From Bacteroidales bacterium (lineage in GTDB: Bacteria > Bacteroidota > Bacteroidia > Bacteroidales > UBA932), in the NCBI GenBank assembly GCA_017439305.1, contig JAFSJK010000033.1:1-64000 (forward strand): 64,000 nucleotides of DNA. The letters are read 5' to 3'. The translations under genes were made by a program, and so were the position numbers. The notes under the pieces were generated by a model. It was not told the origin of the DNA. It worked only from the letters and a program-made list of their open reading frames with translations, and ran no database searches. Shown here in pieces: positions 7,616 through 17,502 of this stretch (within the stretch, counting starts at the first letter, position 1; every line of letters begins with the position of its first letter).

Positions 7616-9381
7616 TTAGCTATCGGATAAAGGGTTACGTCGGCCTTAAGGTTGCCGTAAAGTTTCAGGATGTTATAAGGAGAAGACGGGAACACCAGAT
7701 TGGTCATACAGAAATCCCCGCCGAAGGCCTCGATGCTGGCGCTGTCCACCAGCAGACGCAGTTCCATTTTGCCGCCCACCTGGGCAGGCGCCGTAGTTAC
7801 CGCGGCGAAGGATTTGCTGAACTTGACGTTTCCACTCCCCCGACGGTCCATCGAGAAGGTCTGACTGTCCGGCTCATAGGTGAAAACCACCTGCTCGCCC
7901 GTTTCGTTGGAAAGCACGAATGTAGCACCTTCCTTCTTGGGAAGGGAGAAGCGGATCACGAGTTCGTACGCACGCTGCGGATTGTCAAAGAGCGCCACGG
8001 GAGCTGTGGAAAGCGTATACTGGACCGGATTTCCACGCAGGGCTTCCACCTCCGGAGAGGGGGTGCTCTTCAGGATGACCTCCTTTCCCTTACGGAAAAG
8101 GGACAGGTCGCGAGGAACGGAATTGGAGCTCCGGAACTGCTGCGTCGGGACGGAATTGGCGTACTGCCAGTTGCTCATCCAGGCCAGGGCGACGGTGCGT
8201 CCGGCAGGCGCGTTGCTCCAGGTAACGGTCGCATAATGGTCCTTTCCGTAGTCCATCCAGCGGGTGACGGTGGGAAGATCGTCGCACTTGAAAGTCTTGC
8301 CGTCGAAATTGCCCACGAAATACTGGGTGGCGCTGCCGCCGAAGGGGCCGCCCGGGTTGATGTTCAGGAGCAGGACCCACTTGTCCTTGCCCTCGAAGGG
8401 AAGGCGGATCAGGTCAGGGCACTCCCAGACACCGTTGTGGTTGCCGTAGGCCAGGCCAAAGCTGCTTTCGTACTTCCAGTCCTTCAGGTTGTCGGAGCTG
8501 TAGAACTGCACCTCCTGGCCGGCGGCGAGCACCACTTTCCACTGCCGGGTCTGGTCATCCCAGAACACCTTGGGATCGCGGAAATCGGGCGTATCCTCGG
8601 CCATGATCACGGGATTGCCGGGATACTTGGTGAACGTACGGCCGCCATCGTTGCTGTAAGCAAGGCTCTGGGTCTGGTTATCCCCTGCGGAGGTATACAT
8701 GGCCACGATGGCATCGCGGCCGAAACCGGCCGTATTCTCCTTATCCACGACAGCGCTTCCGCTGAAGATGTCGCCGAGGGCGTCCGGAAGGATGGCATTG
8801 TCCAGCTGTTCCCAATGGACCAGATCACGCGTCACGGCATGTCCCCAGGTCATATTGCCCCAGAAACTGCCATAGGGATTGTACTGGAAGAACAGATGCC
8901 ATTCCCCATCCTTGTAAACCATTCCGTTGGGGTCGTTCATCCAGCCGTATTCCGGAGCGAAATGATAGGTGGGCCGATAGGCCTTTTCCTGGTCGGTCCA
9001 GGTAAAGACGGGAGCGGTCGTCATGTCGCTCCAGCACACGTCGTCGGAAGGATCCCTGCGTACGCCGCGGCCCTGGGTCATCTTCACGTCCAGCAGGATG
9101 CTGCTGCCGCTCCAGGCACCGAGGTCCAGCGGGACCAGGTAATCCGTCTTGTCAATGGCGAGGGATACATTGGCAGCCAGGACTTCGCTGCCGTTGGCTA
9201 TCACTTTCACACGGGCTTCCTGCGCCGTTTCCTGTACCGGAAGCAGCACGTAACGGTCTTTCCCGTTCACCTGGATCATCGTATGCGTGTCGCTCAGATG
9301 ACGGATGGTGAGATTCTGGTTCTGGGCTCCCGCACAAAACGTCAGGGCGCAGAAAGTCAGGAAGGTTATCAGTTTTCTCAT
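7612..9381 (-). CDS. GH32 fructosidase with N-terminal accessory domain, periplasmic
   Basis: 589 residues. Signal peptide MRKLITFLTFCALTFCAGA without a lipobox Cys, so periplasmic secretion is expected. Residues ~22-125 form an extra beta-rich domain found in Bacteroidetes GH32 proteins. The five-bladed propeller follows with WMNDPNG (nucleophile Asp150), FRDPKVFW (transition-state Asp269) and WECPDL (acid/base Glu320), then a C-terminal beta-sandwich. Predicted to be an exo-acting beta-fructosidase that trims imported fructo-oligosaccharides to fructose, the role of BT1759. Levan versus inulin preference cannot be read. Confidence 0.93.
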   Translation of the reverse strand: MRKLITFLTFCALTFCAGAQNQNLTIRHLSDTHTMIQVNGKDRYVLLPVQETAQEARVKVIANGSEVLAANVSLAIDKTDYLVPLDLGAWSGSSILLDVKMTQGRGVRRDPSDDVCWSDMTTAPVFTWTDQEKAYRPTYHFAPEYGWMNDPNGMVYKDGEWHLFFQYNPYGSFWGNMTWGHAVTRDLVHWEQLDNAILPDALGDIFSGSAVVDKENTAGFGRDAIVAMYTSAGDNQTQSLAYSNDGGRTFTKYPGNPVIMAEDTPDFRDPKVFWDDQTRQWKVVLAAGQEVQFYSSDNLKDWKYESSFGLAYGNHNGVWECPDLIRLPFEGKDKWVLLLNINPGGPFGGSATQYFVGNFDGKTFKCDDLPTVTRWMDYGKDHYATVTWSNAPAGRTVALAWMSNWQYANSVPTQQFRSSNSVPRDLSLFRKGKEVILKSTPSPEVEALRGNPVQYTLSTAPVALFDNPQRAYELVIRFSLPKKEGATFVLSNETGEQVVFTYEPDSQTFSMDRRGSGNVKFSKSFAAVTTAPAQVGGKMELRLLVDSASIEAFGGDFCMTNLVFPSSPYNILKLYGNLKADVTLYPIAK

Positions 9382-9410
9382 GCTTGAATCAGTTCCAACT
9401 GCTAAGATAC

Positions 9411-10949
9411 TTATTTTTTCCAGATACTGGACAGCTCACGGATTTGCGCCTTGGCGCTCACGCCCGTGACCTCCAGGTGGTCATAGATGCTGCCCGGAAA
9501 GACGAGGTTCGTCATGGACAAGGTCCCTTCGCGGGTGAACAGTTCCACGGAAGACTGGTCCACGAAGAAGTCCAGCGTCACCTCGGAACCCTCCGTGCAA
9601 AGAGGGCCCTGCATCGAAGGGACCGAGAAGGTGCCGTTGAAGGATGTATCGCCCGTAGCGGAAGAACGCTTCAAAGCGATAGTCCGTGCCGCAGCATAGA
9701 CCTCCACGACCAGTTTCTGTCCCTTGTCGTTACTCAGGGTGATAGTGGAGTTCTTGTCCAGAGGAATTGTCACACTGAGTTGATAAGCGGCCATATCGCC
9801 CCAGGAACCACCTGCATCTTTCCACGATCCGGCGATGCCGTCGATTTCTTTGACTACCGTGCTGCAGAGCAGCGGCTTCCCGTCATATTCCACCAGTTTC
9901 AGTTCGCGCGGCAGAGTCATGGCCGAACGCCAGGGACTGCACGGGACATTCCCCGCATAGCTCCAGTTGTTCATCCAGCCCAGCATGACGAGGCGGTTTC
10001 CGGTATTGGACCAGGTGACGCCGGCATAGTTGTCCATGCCATAATCCAGCCAGAGCGGATACTCCCGGTCATCGGCCGTGAACGTCGTTCCGTCAAATTC
10101 ACCGGGAAGATACATGGTACCTGACCCCAGGATGGGACCGCCGGGATTCACACTCACGATGAGGACCCATTTCTTGCCACCCTTGTAATCCATCCGGACA
10201 AGGTCCGGGCACTCCCACTGCAGGTCCGGCCGGCCGGAAAGCGGAACGAAGAATGTGCTCAGATGGTTCCAGGTCTTCAGGTCAGAAGAGCCGTAGAACT
10301 CGATTCCCTTCGCCCAGCCTTTCGCCAGGGACATGACCCATTTCCCGGATTCCTCGTGCCAGAAAACCTTGGGGTCCCGCAGGTTGTCATCATTGTTGCG
10401 GATGACCGGATTGCCGCTATACCGGGTGAAGCTCTTTCCACCGTCCATACTGTAGGCCATGGACTGCTGCTGGGCGCTGCCGGCCGATGTATAAAGGGCG
10501 ATCATGGCTCCGGCGCCGAACCCGGCCGTATTGTCCTTGTCAACGACAGCAGATCCGGAGAAGATGTCACCCAGGTCATCCCGCGTGAGGGCCACCTCCT
10601 GTTCTTCCCAATGAACAAGGTCCGAAGAAGTGGCATGTCCCCAGGACATGTTACCCCAGTCATTTCCCCGTGGGTTATACTGATAGAACAGGTGATACAC
10701 GCCACCGGCATACACCATGCCGTTAGGGTCGTTCATCCAGTTCCTCGCAGGCGTAAAATGAATCTGAGGACGGTAAAGTTCGCTCCAAAGGCCATCGCCC
10801 GAGGGCGTCACGGGATCCGGGTCGGTCTTATCGTCGATCATCGGGTTATAGTCCTGCTTATAGCTGTCATCCGGCTGACATCCGATGACAGCCACCGTCA
10901 CGAGGACGGAGGCTGTCAGCAGACGCAGACCTTTTTTCACGGTACGCAT
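9411..10949 (-). CDS. GH32 fructanase, surface lipoprotein
   Basis: 512 residues with a lipoprotein signal (lipobox VIGC, Cys24) and a D/P-rich linker to ~residue 50, so likely displayed on the cell surface. Catalytic set: NWMNDPNG (Asp74), LRDPKVFW (Asp192), WECPDL (Glu246). Unlike the neighbouring GH32 it lacks the N-terminal accessory domain. By position it matches BT1760, the surface endo-levanase, making it the enzyme that cuts fructan for SusCD import. Endo action is inferred from location and synteny. It lies 29 bp upstream of the periplasmic GH32 gene and 2 bp downstream of the binding-protein gene. Confidence 0.92.
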   Translation of the reverse strand: MRTVKKGLRLLTASVLVTVAVIGCQPDDSYKQDYNPMIDDKTDPDPVTPSGDGLWSELYRPQIHFTPARNWMNDPNGMVYAGGVYHLFYQYNPRGNDWGNMSWGHATSSDLVHWEEQEVALTRDDLGDIFSGSAVVDKDNTAGFGAGAMIALYTSAGSAQQQSMAYSMDGGKSFTRYSGNPVIRNNDDNLRDPKVFWHEESGKWVMSLAKGWAKGIEFYGSSDLKTWNHLSTFFVPLSGRPDLQWECPDLVRMDYKGGKKWVLIVSVNPGGPILGSGTMYLPGEFDGTTFTADDREYPLWLDYGMDNYAGVTWSNTGNRLVMLGWMNNWSYAGNVPCSPWRSAMTLPRELKLVEYDGKPLLCSTVVKEIDGIAGSWKDAGGSWGDMAAYQLSVTIPLDKNSTITLSNDKGQKLVVEVYAAARTIALKRSSATGDTSFNGTFSVPSMQGPLCTEGSEVTLDFFVDQSSVELFTREGTLSMTNLVFPGSIYDHLEVTGVSAKAQIRELSSIWKK

Positions 10950-10951
10950 GT

Positions 10952-12454
10952 TTAACGGGTCTTCAGGTATTCGAGGGAATTCTTGGCCAGCGTAAGGACA
11001 TTGTCCTGATAGATGTTGTTCTTCGGATGGGCGCTCTTGTCCGGAGTGCCGTCCGGATTCTTCATGGAGAACTCACAGCCGCCATTGCCGATGCACAGGA
11101 GCGTGCCCTGGAACTCGGTGTTGCCCTGCTGGGCCTCCCAGACGTTCATCTGGCTCACCCAGTCGATCTGGCTGTCCCAGGTACCCAGCGGATAGATGCC
11201 GAAGGTCTGGGTCAGTTGCGTGTAGCAGGCTTCCTCCTGGTTGCCAATACCGGTAAGAAGGCTCGGCAGGTTGAAGTACAGGCAGTTGTGATCTTCCGTC
11301 CAGCCCGGACCCTTGAACGCAATGAGCTTCGTACGGTCCGTAGTTTCAACTTCCAGGCCCTTGTAGATAGGATGCGTGGAGTGGTCTTTGGAGAAGCGGG
11401 AACCCGGATTGAGCTGGACTGCCATCTTCCAGACATCGTTGTTGATACCGCCGACGCCGAAACCGAAAGCATGGTCATTGCCCTTCATGTCGTCCAGGTT
11501 CAGACGGCCCAGGTGACCGGCATATACGGTGGCATGACTCCAAAGCAGGAGGCTGCCGCCATTCATGTACCACTCGCGGATGGCCGGCGTTGCAGCCTCG
11601 ACGGTGGAAGGGATGTTCCAGACATCGGCCTCGCCGACACCCTCCAGGTCACGCAGCCAGAACAGGACGCGGAAAGGAGTCAGGTCGCTGGCGGAAGTGA
11701 TGGACGTGAAGGGAACGAAGATTGCCGTCGGATAGGTGTCATGCAGCCACAGCCAGGCGGAAGCCTCATCGTCATCACCGTTCGCGACAAGTTCCTCAGG
11801 CGTGTCATACACGCTCAGGAAACCGATGGCGGTCTTTCCGATACGGAGCGAAGACCGGGAAGCAAGGGCGGAACCCTCGTTGTTGACGGCCGTGATGGAA
11901 ACGGTCCAGGTTTCACCATCCACCACATCAGTAATCTTGTAGCTGGTGGCGTTGCCCGGGAGGGTCTCATTGACAGTCCGGGACCCGCTGGTGGCGCTGA
12001 ACTTGATCGAGGTGGCATCAGAGGCAAGGTCCCATTCCACAAGGGCATCATAGCCGCCCACCTTGTCAAGCTGGCTCATGGTGATGCCAGAGATGCTGGT
12101 GGCGCCGGGACGGGTGTACTGCTTCACAACGCCGACGGAATAGTTTGTACCGTCTGTGCGCTTGAACACATACTCGAAGGGCACGTTTGTGGGAACATCC
12201 TTGTGGGTATAACTGGTTCCGTCCACGACAACGTCGGAGGACAGGGTACCGTTGCGGTAAGTGACCACCCGCATCTTCTCAGGCTGGGAAGACCAGGTCC
12301 AGACGTAATCGTCCCCGTTGAGGGTACCGTTGATCGCCGAGGCGTCCGGAGCCTGAAGCACGGGTTCGGTCCGCACGATTTCCTTTTTCTGGCAGGCGTT
12401 CAGGACGCAGAGGGCCGCGCCGAAGGCCATGAAGAATTTATAGAGTGTTTTCAT
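10952..12454 (-). CDS. Surface fructan-binding lipoprotein (BT1761-like, DUF4960 type)
   Basis: Start taken at 12454 because MKTLYKFFMAFGAALCVLNAC opens a clean lipoprotein signal; four upstream codons are dispensable. 500 residues: two fibronectin-like segments (~25-200) followed by a Rossmann-like DUF4960-type domain (TAIGFLSVYDTPEEL, then GGSLLLWSHATVYAGHLG). No catalytic motif is apparent. BT1761, in the same place of the B. thetaiotaomicron fructan locus, is a cell-surface levan-binding protein, so glycan capture beside SusCD is the expected role. Its 5' end is adjacent to the end of the SusD gene, indicating cotranscription. Confidence 0.82.
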   Translation of the reverse strand: MKTLYKFFMAFGAALCVLNACQKKEIVRTEPVLQAPDASAINGTLNGDDYVWTWSSQPEKMRVVTYRNGTLSSDVVVDGTSYTHKDVPTNVPFEYVFKRTDGTNYSVGVVKQYTRPGATSISGITMSQLDKVGGYDALVEWDLASDATSIKFSATSGSRTVNETLPGNATSYKITDVVDGETWTVSITAVNNEGSALASRSSLRIGKTAIGFLSVYDTPEELVANGDDDEASAWLWLHDTYPTAIFVPFTSITSASDLTPFRVLFWLRDLEGVGEADVWNIPSTVEAATPAIREWYMNGGSLLLWSHATVYAGHLGRLNLDDMKGNDHAFGFGVGGINNDVWKMAVQLNPGSRFSKDHSTHPIYKGLEVETTDRTKLIAFKGPGWTEDHNCLYFNLPSLLTGIGNQEEACYTQLTQTFGIYPLGTWDSQIDWVSQMNVWEAQQGNTEFQGTLLCIGNGGCEFSMKNPDGTPDKSAHPKNNIYQDNVLTLAKNSLEYLKTR

Positions 12455-12465
12455 ATCGGCCGTCA

Positions 12466-14199
12466 TTAATTATAGTTCTTATTCTGAGTGTACAGACCGG
12501 GCACGTAGTACATCTGGATGTAAGGGAGGGGGAAGTACTCGTTCTTTCCGGAGGTAAAATGGGCATCCTTGTAGTAAGCGGCATAGGCCTGACCCTCGTA
12601 GACGCTGTTTTGCTCGGTCTCGAAGAAACCGTTCAGCGTGGAGGAGGCGATGCCCCAGCGGCGGAGGTCGAAGAAGCGGCCGTCTTCCATGGCCAGTTCC
12701 AGCCGGCGCTCCCACTGCAGGCGGACGCGGGCCTTTTCCTTGGTGCTGAAATCATTGGCGGAGTACAGGGAAATCTCGCACTGGTTGGCGGCGTACCCGA
12801 TGTGCTTGCCCACGGAATTCTTAGCACGCTGACGGATGTCATTGATGATGGCACGGGCCTCTTCCAGGGCATCGGTCTCGATGAGAGCTTCCGCCCGCAT
12901 GAGCATTACGTCGGTGTAGCGCAAAACGTAGTCGTTCATCGGGAAGGCCTGCCAGGGGTTGTCGTAGGACTCGCCTTTGGAACGCTGCGGAACTTCCTTC
13001 AGGGAAGCGTAGTAGCCGTAGGTGCTGGGGTTGCGGGAATTGTCCGTCGTCATGGTGTAGGCTTCCTCATACTTGTAAGGGAAGGTCGGCATGCCGACGG
13101 TATGGAACAGGCGCGGATCCCATTTCTGTTCGGTCGGGACACCGTTCACCGGATAGTCGATCTCCTTGTTATAGTCGTCGAACATCGGCAGGCCGTCCTT
13201 GGTCTTGAAAGCGTTCACCAGGTTCTGGGAGGGTTTGTGGAAATCCCAGCCGCAGCTCCACATGCCCCAACAGCCGTTGAGCATGTTGCTCCAGTTGGCG
13301 CGGCCGAAGCGGGTGTTATCATCCTCATAGTTGGAATGCTGGACGGCGAAGATGCTCTCCTTGGAGTTCTTGTACTCCGGGAGGAAGATGTCGCCGAAGT
13401 CCTCCAAGTAGCCATACTGGGAGTTCTGGACATCCTTCGTGTAGGTGAGAACCTGCTGCATGTACTGGGGATTGATGTGGCTGACGCCCGTATTGGCCTC
13501 ATAGCCATCACCCCAAGCCATGGTCAGGTAGCACTTTGCGAGATAGGCGGCAGCGGCGATCTTGTTGGCACGTCCGCCCTCAGGCTGGGTAGCCGGAAGG
13601 TTGTCATAGGCGAACTTGAAATCGGCCACGATCTTTTCCATCAGTTCCTCGTGGGTGAAGGCATTGTTGGGCGTCTGCTCCTCGGTATGGTTCTCGTAGA
13701 CTTCTTCGTCCACCCAGGGAACCTGGTACCACAGCTGGACCAGCTTGAAATAGAAGTGGGCGCGCAGGAACCGGACCTCGGCCTCACGGACCGTCTTCTT
13801 GTCCCCCAGTTTCTCATCCCCGAATTCGCGGATGGAGACGAGGGCGCGGTTGCAGCGGCTCACGGCGCAATACAGGTGATACCACAGCTCGTCCATATGG
13901 TCCGGCGTCGAGGCCGTGAGGGTGGACCAGACTTCCAGGGAATGGTAGTTGGTGTCGGTCGTTCCGGAACCGCCTTTGTAGGAGTCATCACTGGTCAGGT
14001 CACCGAAAGGCCACAGGTTGAAAGGATAGGTGTACCAGTCATCTCCCAGACGGGCGTAGGCGGCGGTGACCATCTCCTCGGGCTGGCTCATGGCCAGGTC
14101 TTCGCTGATGACGCCCTTGGGCTCGACGTCAATGAACTTGTCGCAGCCCATGAAAGCGACGAGGCAGCTGATAGCGAGAACTTTATATATTGTCTTCAT
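12466..14199 (-). CDS. SusD/RagB-family outer-membrane lipoprotein (fructan PUL)
   Basis: 577 residues with a lipoprotein signal (LVAFMGC) and the SusD start CDKFIDVEPKGVISEDLAMSQPEEM. The C-terminal RagB/SusD segment contains RVRLQWERRLELAMEDGRFFDLRRWG. SusD lids bind glycan over the SusC channel. It lies 23 bp downstream of the SusC gene, the standard pairing, and corresponds to BT1762. Confidence 0.95.
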   Translation of the reverse strand: MKTIYKVLAISCLVAFMGCDKFIDVEPKGVISEDLAMSQPEEMVTAAYARLGDDWYTYPFNLWPFGDLTSDDSYKGGSGTTDTNYHSLEVWSTLTASTPDHMDELWYHLYCAVSRCNRALVSIREFGDEKLGDKKTVREAEVRFLRAHFYFKLVQLWYQVPWVDEEVYENHTEEQTPNNAFTHEELMEKIVADFKFAYDNLPATQPEGGRANKIAAAAYLAKCYLTMAWGDGYEANTGVSHINPQYMQQVLTYTKDVQNSQYGYLEDFGDIFLPEYKNSKESIFAVQHSNYEDDNTRFGRANWSNMLNGCWGMWSCGWDFHKPSQNLVNAFKTKDGLPMFDDYNKEIDYPVNGVPTEQKWDPRLFHTVGMPTFPYKYEEAYTMTTDNSRNPSTYGYYASLKEVPQRSKGESYDNPWQAFPMNDYVLRYTDVMLMRAEALIETDALEEARAIINDIRQRAKNSVGKHIGYAANQCEISLYSANDFSTKEKARVRLQWERRLELAMEDGRFFDLRRWGIASSTLNGFFETEQNSVYEGQAYAAYYKDAHFTSGKNEYFPLPYIQMYYVPGLYTQNKNYN

Positions 14200-14222
14200 A
14201 ACTCTGTACTTGTTTATGGGAA

Positions 14223-17200
14223 TTAGAAACCAACCTGCACGCCGAGGGTGAAGGAAGTGCAGTTCGGGTAGGCCCAGTTCGGGTTCTCGGGATCGGAGCA
14301 GGTAAGGCCCCGGCTCTTGATGGTAAGCAGGTTCTGGCCGGACACATACAAACGGGCGTTCGTCATGTGGAGCGCCTTGAGCAGGTTCTCAGGGAGCTTG
14401 TAACCGAACTGCACCTGGCGGAGTTTGGCATAGGAACCGTTCTCCACGAAATAGGTGCTGGCGCGGCCTTCATTGCCGGTGTTGTTGGTAGTAAGGGCCG
14501 GAATAGTGGAAGAAGTATTGGCAGCTGTCCAGGCGCCCAGCATACGGTCACCCTTGTTGGAACCCGGGTCGGTGATGCTGAAGAAGTCGGTCTGGAACTT
14601 CTGGTTGTTGTACACATCCTGTCCGCCGACACCTTGCCAGAACATGTTGAAGTCGAAGTTCTTGTAGGCCAGATCGAAGTTCAAGCCCCAGGAGAAGTCC
14701 GGAACGGGAGAGAAAATCCAGGTCTGGTCCCACTCGTTGATGATGCCGTTTCCGTCCAGGTCGGCATACTTGAGGCCGCCCACGCGGGCATTCTCCTGGC
14801 CGCTGGCGATCACTTCATCGCGGTTCTGGAACAGGCCGTCCACGACGTAACCGACGATGGAACCGTACGGACGACGGGATTCCACCAGGTTTTCCGTAGC
14901 AGTGTGGACATAGGAACCGGTGGTCGTTTCCGGCAGATAGGTTACACGGCTGCGGTAGAAGTCCATATTGCCATAGATATTGAAGTACAGGCCATTCTCC
15001 AGGGTCTTTCGGTAACCCACGGCGAGTTCCATACCCCAGTTCTGCAGGCTCGGGCCATTGAGCCACGAAGCGCCGCCTTCACCCATGGAGCCCAGGTAGG
15101 CCGGGTTGATGAGCATGTCCTTCACGTTCTTGACATAGGCGTCGAATGAACCGTACAGGGAGCTCTTGAACAGGGAGAAGTCCAGACCGGCGTTGTACTG
15201 TTCCGTGGTTTCCCACTTCAGGTTGTTGTTCTGGGCCTGGGTGGCGCGGAAACCGGACGGGAAAATACCGGAGCCGGCCAGGGCCAGGTCATAGGCCGTG
15301 GACTGGTTGCGGTCGCCGCCGTAAGTAGCCTCGTACAGACCATAACGGGCATAGTTGGAGATGGCCTGGTTACCGGTCTCACCCCAGGAGGCGCGGACCT
15401 TCAGGTCGTCCAGCCATTCGTAATTCAGGTGCTGGGACACACGGTAACCGAGGGTAAAGGCCGGGAAAGTACCGTAGCGGTTGTTGGAGCCGAAACGGGA
15501 GGAACCGTCGTGACGGATGGTGAAGGAGGCCAACAGGAGGTCTTTCCAGTTATAGTCGATCTTGCCGAAGAAGGACACCAGGTTGTAGCCCTCCTCGATA
15601 CCGTAGGAACGCTGGGTTCCAGTCGCGGCGCGCGGGAACATGTAGTTGTAGTTCTCCAGGGCGAACATCTGCGCATAGGCGTTGAAGTCGGCCACGCGCT
15701 GGCTATAGAGCTCGACACCGGCCAGGGTGACAAACGTATGGTCGGCACCCAGCTTGAACGTATAGTTGGCTGTATTGGACCAGGTCCACTTCATATCGTT
15801 GGTCTGGGCCATCGTCGTGGACGGAGTATCGTTGTTCACCACGTCAGAGTGCCAGGTATAGGTCACCGAGTGGATATAGTTGCTGTTGTAGTCCACACCG
15901 AAGTTGGAACGGAGAAGCAGGCCTTGGATCGGAGTGACGTCGATGAAGGCGTTTCCGAAGATGCGCCAGACCTTGAGGGCATTGTCGCGGTTGTGATAGA
16001 GCTCACGGAGCGGGTTCTGACGGTCGCTCATGCCGCCGACAGGACCGGAGAAGGTTACTCCGTCCTCTTCATAGACGGGCAGGGTCGGGGCCATCTTGAG
16101 GGCGTTCTCCATCGGAGCGCCGTCCACCTGGGTCGTATGAGTGATGGTCAGGTTCTCGCCGATGGTGACAATCTTGTTGACCTTGAGGCTGGTGTTGATA
16201 CGGGCGGCCAGGTTCTGGAAGTCAGTGTACTTCAGGATACCCTGGTTATCCTTGTAACCCACGGAGACCAGCACGGAAGAGCGCTCGCTCACGTTGGAAA
16301 GGGAGAGGTCGTAGCTCTGCAGGAAACCCATGCGGGAGATGGCCTTCAGCCAGTCGGTGTCGCTGTAGCGCATGGTCTTCTTCCCGTTCAGGAAACCTTC
16401 GTACAGACCGTTGACCGTATAGGAGTTCATCTGGCCGGTGGCCGGATCGTAAGCCTGGATGGGCGTTCCCTTGGGAGCATTCAGGTCCAAGCCGTAGTTG
16501 GCGGCATACTGGACGGGATCCAGTCCGTCATTCAAGGCAGCCTGGGCCATGGCCGTCGCATATTCCTGGCTGTTGGACAGGGACATCATGGACTGGCGGT
16601 TGTAGGTCTGCGCAGTCAGGTTGGCGGAGAAATCGACACTTACCTTGTCACCCTTCTTGCCCTTGCGGGTGGTGATGACGATGACACCGTTCGCAGCCCG
16701 GCTTCCGTAGATGGAGGCCGAGGCGGCGTCCTTCAAAACCTGCATGGACTCGATATCGTTCGTGTTCAAGGAGTTGAGGCCGCTGGTGGTCGGAACACCA
16801 TCAATAATATAAAGCGGATCCTGCGAAGAGTTGAACGAGCCGATACCACGGATGCGGACGGTACCCTGTCCGCTCGGAGAGCCGTTGCTGGTAATGGTCA
16901 TGCCAGGAACGCGGCCCTGCAGCGCCTTCATGGGGTCGGTGCTGCTGGTGGTTTTCATCTCGTCGGTCTTGATGACGGAAACGGAACCGGTCAGGTCGGC
17001 CTTGCGTTGGGTCTGGTAACCCGTGACCACGACCTCGGAGAGTTCGCTCACGTCTTCGGGAAGGATGAGGGACATGGGCTCGGCGGTAGCAGTCACCTCA
17101 AGGGTGGCGTAGCCGATGCAGCTGATGACCAAGGTCTTGCCGGGCTCCACCTTGATCGTGAAGTTGCCGTCAAAATCTGTGACCACACCATTGGAGGTTC

Positions 17201-17342
17201 CTTTCTCCATGACAGCGGCCCCGATGACTCCGTAGCCGTCGGCAGCGGAAGTCACGACGCCGGTCACTTCGATCTGCTGGGCGAAGGCCGTGAAGCCTGC
17301 GAACAGAAGGAAGCTTGCGAAAATCGTTTTTAAATGATGCAT
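14223..17342 (-). CDS. SusC/RagA-family TonB-dependent transporter (fructan PUL)
   Basis: 1039 residues: signal peptide to FTAFAQ, a carboxypeptidase-like regulatory domain (IEVTGVVTSAADGYGVIGAAV...), the plug beginning VVVTGYQTQRKADLTGSVSVI, and a 22-strand-type barrel ending in an aromatic residue (LGVQVGF). Imports fructo-oligosaccharides with TonB energy. It is the first gene of the fructan operon, with a TATCTTTG box 42 bp upstream of its ATG and a weak -33 element, as expected for an activator-dependent promoter. Confidence 0.96.
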   Translation of the reverse strand: MHHLKTIFASFLLFAGFTAFAQQIEVTGVVTSAADGYGVIGAAVMEKGTSNGVVTDFDGNFTIKVEPGKTLVISCIGYATLEVTATAEPMSLILPEDVSELSEVVVTGYQTQRKADLTGSVSVIKTDEMKTTSSTDPMKALQGRVPGMTITSNGSPSGQGTVRIRGIGSFNSSQDPLYIIDGVPTTSGLNSLNTNDIESMQVLKDAASASIYGSRAANGVIVITTRKGKKGDKVSVDFSANLTAQTYNRQSMMSLSNSQEYATAMAQAALNDGLDPVQYAANYGLDLNAPKGTPIQAYDPATGQMNSYTVNGLYEGFLNGKKTMRYSDTDWLKAISRMGFLQSYDLSLSNVSERSSVLVSVGYKDNQGILKYTDFQNLAARINTSLKVNKIVTIGENLTITHTTQVDGAPMENALKMAPTLPVYEEDGVTFSGPVGGMSDRQNPLRELYHNRDNALKVWRIFGNAFIDVTPIQGLLLRSNFGVDYNSNYIHSVTYTWHSDVVNNDTPSTTMAQTNDMKWTWSNTANYTFKLGADHTFVTLAGVELYSQRVADFNAYAQMFALENYNYMFPRAATGTQRSYGIEEGYNLVSFFGKIDYNWKDLLLASFTIRHDGSSRFGSNNRYGTFPAFTLGYRVSQHLNYEWLDDLKVRASWGETGNQAISNYARYGLYEATYGGDRNQSTAYDLALAGSGIFPSGFRATQAQNNNLKWETTEQYNAGLDFSLFKSSLYGSFDAYVKNVKDMLINPAYLGSMGEGGASWLNGPSLQNWGMELAVGYRKTLENGLYFNIYGNMDFYRSRVTYLPETTTGSYVHTATENLVESRRPYGSIVGYVVDGLFQNRDEVIASGQENARVGGLKYADLDGNGIINEWDQTWIFSPVPDFSWGLNFDLAYKNFDFNMFWQGVGGQDVYNNQKFQTDFFSITDPGSNKGDRMLGAWTAANTSSTIPALTTNNTGNEGRASTYFVENGSYAKLRQVQFGYKLPENLLKALHMTNARLYVSGQNLLTIKSRGLTCSDPENPNWAYPNCTSFTLGVQVGF

Positions 17343-17383
17343 AAGTTTATTGGTTGATTATAAGGTGCAATGCGGTCTTGCCG

Positions 17384-17391
17384 CAAAGATA
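17384..17391 (-). promoter_or_regulatory. -7 element of the fructan operon
   Basis: TATCTTTG on the minus strand, 42 bp ahead of the SusC start. No good TTTG lies 19-21 bp further upstream; GTTACA occurs there instead. A weak -33 fits dependence on the HTCS regulator. Confidence 0.6.
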
Positions 17392-17449
17392 ATCCCACAC
17401 GGCCGAAAGGGATGTAACGTTTGTTGCGGATGATGCATCAAATGTTTCC

Positions 17450-17482
17450 TTGTAACATTTCTTGCATTTTTCTTTATATTTG
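17450..17482 (+). promoter_or_regulatory. Promoter of the SDR gene
   Basis: TTG at 17450-17452 and TATATTTG at 17475-17482, separated by 22 bp (slightly long), 20 bp before the ATG at 17503. Divergent from the fructan operon promoter. Confidence 0.5.
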
Positions 17483-17502
17483 TAGCAGTAACCTTCCTGC
17501 CC

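Noticed and set aside
15429-17333. A 634-codon plus-strand frame antisense to the fructan SusC gene
   Set aside because: Low-complexity V/G/H/D-rich translation typical of antisense shadows; no promoter and no domain.
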